Below, one piece after another: positions 7,422 through 10,124 of a DNA stretch of 10,124 nucleotides. The stretch is taken from positions 1 through 10,124 of the forward strand of contig WELB01000482.1 of the NCBI GenBank assembly GCA_009602725.1. The letters are read 5' to 3'. The notes beneath the pieces were generated by a model that was not told the origin of the DNA, made no database searches, and saw only the letters and a program-made list of their open reading frames with translations. Positions within the stretch are counted from its first letter, which is position 1; each line of letters opens with the position of its first letter. The translations under genes were made by a program, and so were the position numbers. The stretch is from Spirogloea muscicola. Taxonomy: Eukaryota; Streptophyta; Zygnematophyceae; Spirogloeales; Spirogloeaceae.

Positions 7422-9886
7422 TTAGGCAGAGGTAGTAGCCGAAGTAGCAGGAATTTCCTGGGGTCGTTCTGAGGGTTGTGGTATGATCTGGGCAACATTC
7501 TCAGGCTGCTCCACACCACTGGTGGCAGCCCTCCGGGGAGACGCAACGATTGAGGAAATGGCAGCTGCCAGAGCCTCAGTCATACTCGGATCCTTACGCA
7601 GGGCTGCTCCAAGCATGTCTTGAAGGGCTGAGGTGCTCTTGGAAGGGGAGCTGGAGTCTGCGGGAGGAGGGCTAGAGTGAGGATCACCGTCTGCCGGAGC
7701 AGTTATCGAGGTAGAAGCTGGAGGCGATGTTGACGGGGCTACCACGCCTGACGGCGTGGCGACTGGCCTGGTAAGCCAGCTCTGTGGTGAATTGTGCAAT
7801 GGGCCCCCCCGCCAAGGCACGGCCGTGGCCAGATCGACCTGGCGGTAAGCTATCGGCTTCTGGAGGCTGGGCATGCTTGCAGTCGTGTTGGCGGCAGTCT
7901 GCAGTGGGGAGGTGGGCGAAGGGCCCAGCGTCAGCGTGACTCCCGAAGTATAGCCCCAGTGCTGGCTTGCAGCGGCCATGTCCGCCGCACTGCCACCTGC
8001 AAGTACAGCGCCAGCGCCAGGGGGCCCCAGCGATAGCATCGGGCCACCAATTGGGGCAGGGTGAGGGAATGCAATGTTCTGCAGGTGTAGTGGCTGCGCC
8101 TGGTGGCTGACGGCCTTCCCCTGGCTGTCCAGGCTCATGATGAAGCCCATGTACGGGCTGGCAAACGCGCTCTGCTGGGTGAGGTCCAGCATGATGTTGG
8201 AATGGTTGGATGAAACGGAGGGAGCCGTAGACGAGATGGCCAATGCTGGAGGCGCAGATTGCGAGGTTGAGGAGGTGCAGAAGGCTGTGGTAAAGGCAGC
8301 AGGAGCTGTAGCCCCTGGAGGAGGCCCTGCAGGCCCACAGCAATGCGACAGCAGGGTCAAGTCTCAACTCTGCCAGCTCTTCGCCTTCATTGACTTGCAT
8401 CTTCCAACCAATGCAAGCATTGCCGTGCATGACCAATTAATTGGCATGACCGAAACCTCCAGCATCGCAACAAACTCCCTGATAACTTGGGGAGTTGCCA
8501 AGGTGACACAGATGCATGCTTAAGGAGCACCCTACCTGAGATGAGAAGGGGGGGCTGAGGAATGGAGATCTCGCAGGAGGAAGTGGAGCCAGAGAGGATC
8601 ATTGAGGCGGCAGCCGAAGTTGTGGCAGCCATGGCCGAGGCCAAGGGAGGCAGCGGGTGGTTGTGCAGGCCCTCGTATGTTGTGATGAGCACGGTGTTAT
8701 CATCGGCACACCTTTGCACCTGGCAGCAGCAAGAGAGAAGCACGTATCGTTACGCAGCACAACATGTGGGCAGCCTCGGATGCTGAAGCGGTGGGTGGAC
8801 CTCCTGAGCTGTTAAGCTGCCAACCAGGAGGAGTACAAGCAACCGCAACAAAACTTGCTCCGTCCTCAGCTATATTCTCCGAGGCGCCATCAGGGTACCC
8901 TTCAAAGGATGGTTGGGGAAAATGGTTCCAGGGATGGCATGCAGGGGCAAATGCACCTGCTTGCGGACAGGGCAGCCTGGAACGACTGTGCAGCGGTAGT
9001 ATGCGCGAGGGCAAGGGTTCCCCTTGGCCATCTTTTGGCCATATTTTCTCCACTGGCACCCATCGCTGACCTGCACGTGCTCGCATGGAGGAACACACGA
9101 GACCTAATGAGCACAACCAGGACCAGGAGTGGTGTTACAAGGGAGCCAGCATTCATTGTTGATGCACAGTCTTGCACTTTGTCTGTGGCCCATCGAAGAA
9201 GCTGCGTCAGCAGCAGCAAGCCACACACGCTTTGAAAGTGAGGCGTCAGCCAGCGATGGTACCGTGGGACCTGTGGACCGCGCTCTGACAGACACCCGAG
9301 CCTTCCTGCCAATCATGTCCCCCTCGGAGCCATGGCTTGTCTTCTGCCTCTTCTCCTGCACGCTGCTGGCCCCAGGCCGCTCCTTCTTTGCACTCGGTGC
9401 CGCCTCCTTGGCGTGGTCTCCTGGTCCCCTGTCGTCTTCAGCTGGCCCACCCTTGGCCGATACCGGGGTGGGGTCCTGAGCTATGCCAGGAGGATCCGGG
9501 CGGACTGGTGCAGCGGCGCTTGCTGCAATGAGCTCGCCCGACACGCTCCGCGAGTACCTGGCCTCCTCCTGCAGCTCGCGGCTGTCATCGTCCGGCGTGG
9601 GCAGCGGCGCCGACTGCACCCTCTCGAAGAAGGGCTTCCAGCCGCTGCTTCTGCCGGGCCCGCGGTCCCCCGCAGTCTGCTCGGCGCCGGCGCCGTGCTG
9701 GGAGCCCGGGCTACGAGAGGGCGGCGGGAGACTGCTGCTGGGCGCCTGGGGGAGATTGGGCCCTCCGAGCGGCCAGCGGGCAGCGCCGGCTCCCGGCGGC
9801 GGCGGCGGCGGGAGCAGCCAGGCCTTTGGGGTCGCCTGCGCATGGCATGCAGGGCCCTCCGGTGTCTTGTCAGCGGGTGCTGTCAC
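7422..9886 (-). CDS. Group IIb-type WRKY transcription factor, 5' partial
   Basis: A nuclear DNA-binding protein of the family that recognises W-box (TTGAC) promoter sites. Exons on the minus strand: 9886-9263, 9070-8957, 8719-8536 and 8326-7422. The last could instead start at 8284, where CCTTTACCACAG gives a better pyrimidine tract; both keep phase. The first listed exon is a Pro/Ala/Ser-rich region of about 208 residues ending [15 protein letters not shown], the conserved block before the domain in IIb proteins. An in-frame TGA at 9890-9892 and no early ATG mean it is an internal exon with an acceptor at 9887-9888 (or 9880-9881). The intron between ...PVRKQ and VQRC is the family's typical position. 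The last exon has a Ser-rich stretch leading to IMLDLTQQ and, near the C-terminus, [18 protein letters not shown], both matching conserved IIb C-terminal blocks. The leucine zipper expected upstream is not visible. The total in the window is about 608 residues. Confidence 0.88.
8648..9070 (-). other. WRKY DNA-binding domain, split by one intron
   Basis: The exon at 9070-8957 encodes [18 protein letters not shown], then PCPRAYYRC and PVRKQ. The exon at 8719-8536 continues [17 protein letters not shown] and LHNHP. The WRKYGQK signature is intact, and the zinc ligands form C-x5-C-x23-H-x-H, the pattern of groups IIa/IIb. The intron between them (8956-8720, GTGCAT...CCAG) is phase 0 and interrupts just before VQR, as expected. 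The residue before HNH is L, where IIb members usually have N or a small polar residue. Confidence 0.95.
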
Positions 9887-10068
9887 CTGTCAGCACGGGG
9901 CTGCACTGCGAGAGGGTGCGCCCTCGCGAGGGCCAGGCACGGGCACGGAGGCAAGAGCAGGTCGAGTGCGTGTGCAAGCGAGTGCTGGTTCTCCGCGTCG
10001 CCAGACAAGAGCACAGCATCTGCGGAGGATGGGCGAGCGGGGGAGGCGACGGTGGAGGGCGCGGGCAC

Positions 10069-10124
10069 CTGCGGAGGGCTGGCGTCGGGCGCGGCGGCGG
10101 CGGGGCCCGGGCCGGGAGCCGTAG
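10069..10124 (-). CDS. Possible upstream WRKY exon at the window edge
   Basis: On the minus strand an open frame enters from the window edge and encodes TAPGPGPAAAAPDASPPQ, up to a CAG/GTGCCC donor at 10069/10068. Joining it to the acceptor at 9887 gives a phase-0 intron of 182 bases, similar in length to the other introns of this gene, and the composition is Pro/Ala-rich like the next exon. No homology supports it directly. The GC-rich frame on the opposite strand is its mirror and is not called. Confidence 0.35.

Noticed and set aside
7684-8436. Overlapping minus-strand frame of 250 codons
   Set aside because: It is a shadow of the last WRKY exon, whose own frame contains conserved group IIb C-terminal blocks.
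8410-8445. Small palindromes (CAATGCAAGCATTG, CCAATTAATTGG)
   Set aside because: Short intronic palindromes of 12-14 bases are expected by chance and have no associated motif.
9483-10124. Plus-strand frame of 213 codons
   Set aside because: It lies opposite the Pro/Ala-rich WRKY exon; its openness follows from GC-rich composition and it has no recognisable domain.

Overview
This is nuclear DNA of a plant, most likely a non-flowering land plant or a close relative; the species cannot be fixed from the sequence. The evidence is two intron-split genes of plant type. One is a group IIb WRKY transcription factor (minus strand). The other is a chloroplast-type FMN-binding split-barrel/DUF2470 protein (plus strand). 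All assigned introns are about 100-380 bases and, with one exception, GT-AG. Exons, especially first exons, are GC-rich. Group IIb WRKY proteins are known from bryophytes onward, and the short introns fit a bryophyte or lycophyte better than a fern; that placement is inference.

Bases 1 to about 3250 are a nest of retroelement debris. Two related but diverged open frames, at 492-962 (minus) and 1758-2591 (plus), look like the C-terminal ends of non-LTR (LINE-like) elements. They share the closing residues SISDL..L..GY. Around them lie about a dozen copies, in both orientations, of a short tail with a GGCTGG/CCAGCC hairpin. Several tail copies begin at the last codons of the element frame (GGTTACTGAG), so they are solo 3' ends or SINE-like derivatives. 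A 52-base tandem duplication sits at the 5' edge of the second frame.

Bases 3396-6895 (plus) hold the pyridoxamine-phosphate-oxidase-like gene. It can be assembled from 12 short exons whose phases agree, with a transit-peptide-like N-terminus. It carries two irregularities: one extra base that breaks the frame in exon 6, and an intron that can only be read as GC-AG. It is therefore either a decaying copy or a sequence containing errors. Its sixth intron contains a strong imperfect hairpin.

Bases 6896-7421 are a non-coding gap between convergent genes. Bases 7422-10124 (minus) hold the WRKY gene. Four exons are well supported, a possible fifth lies at the window edge, and the 5' end is outside the window. 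The two genes show no obvious functional link; they are simply tail-to-tail neighbours.
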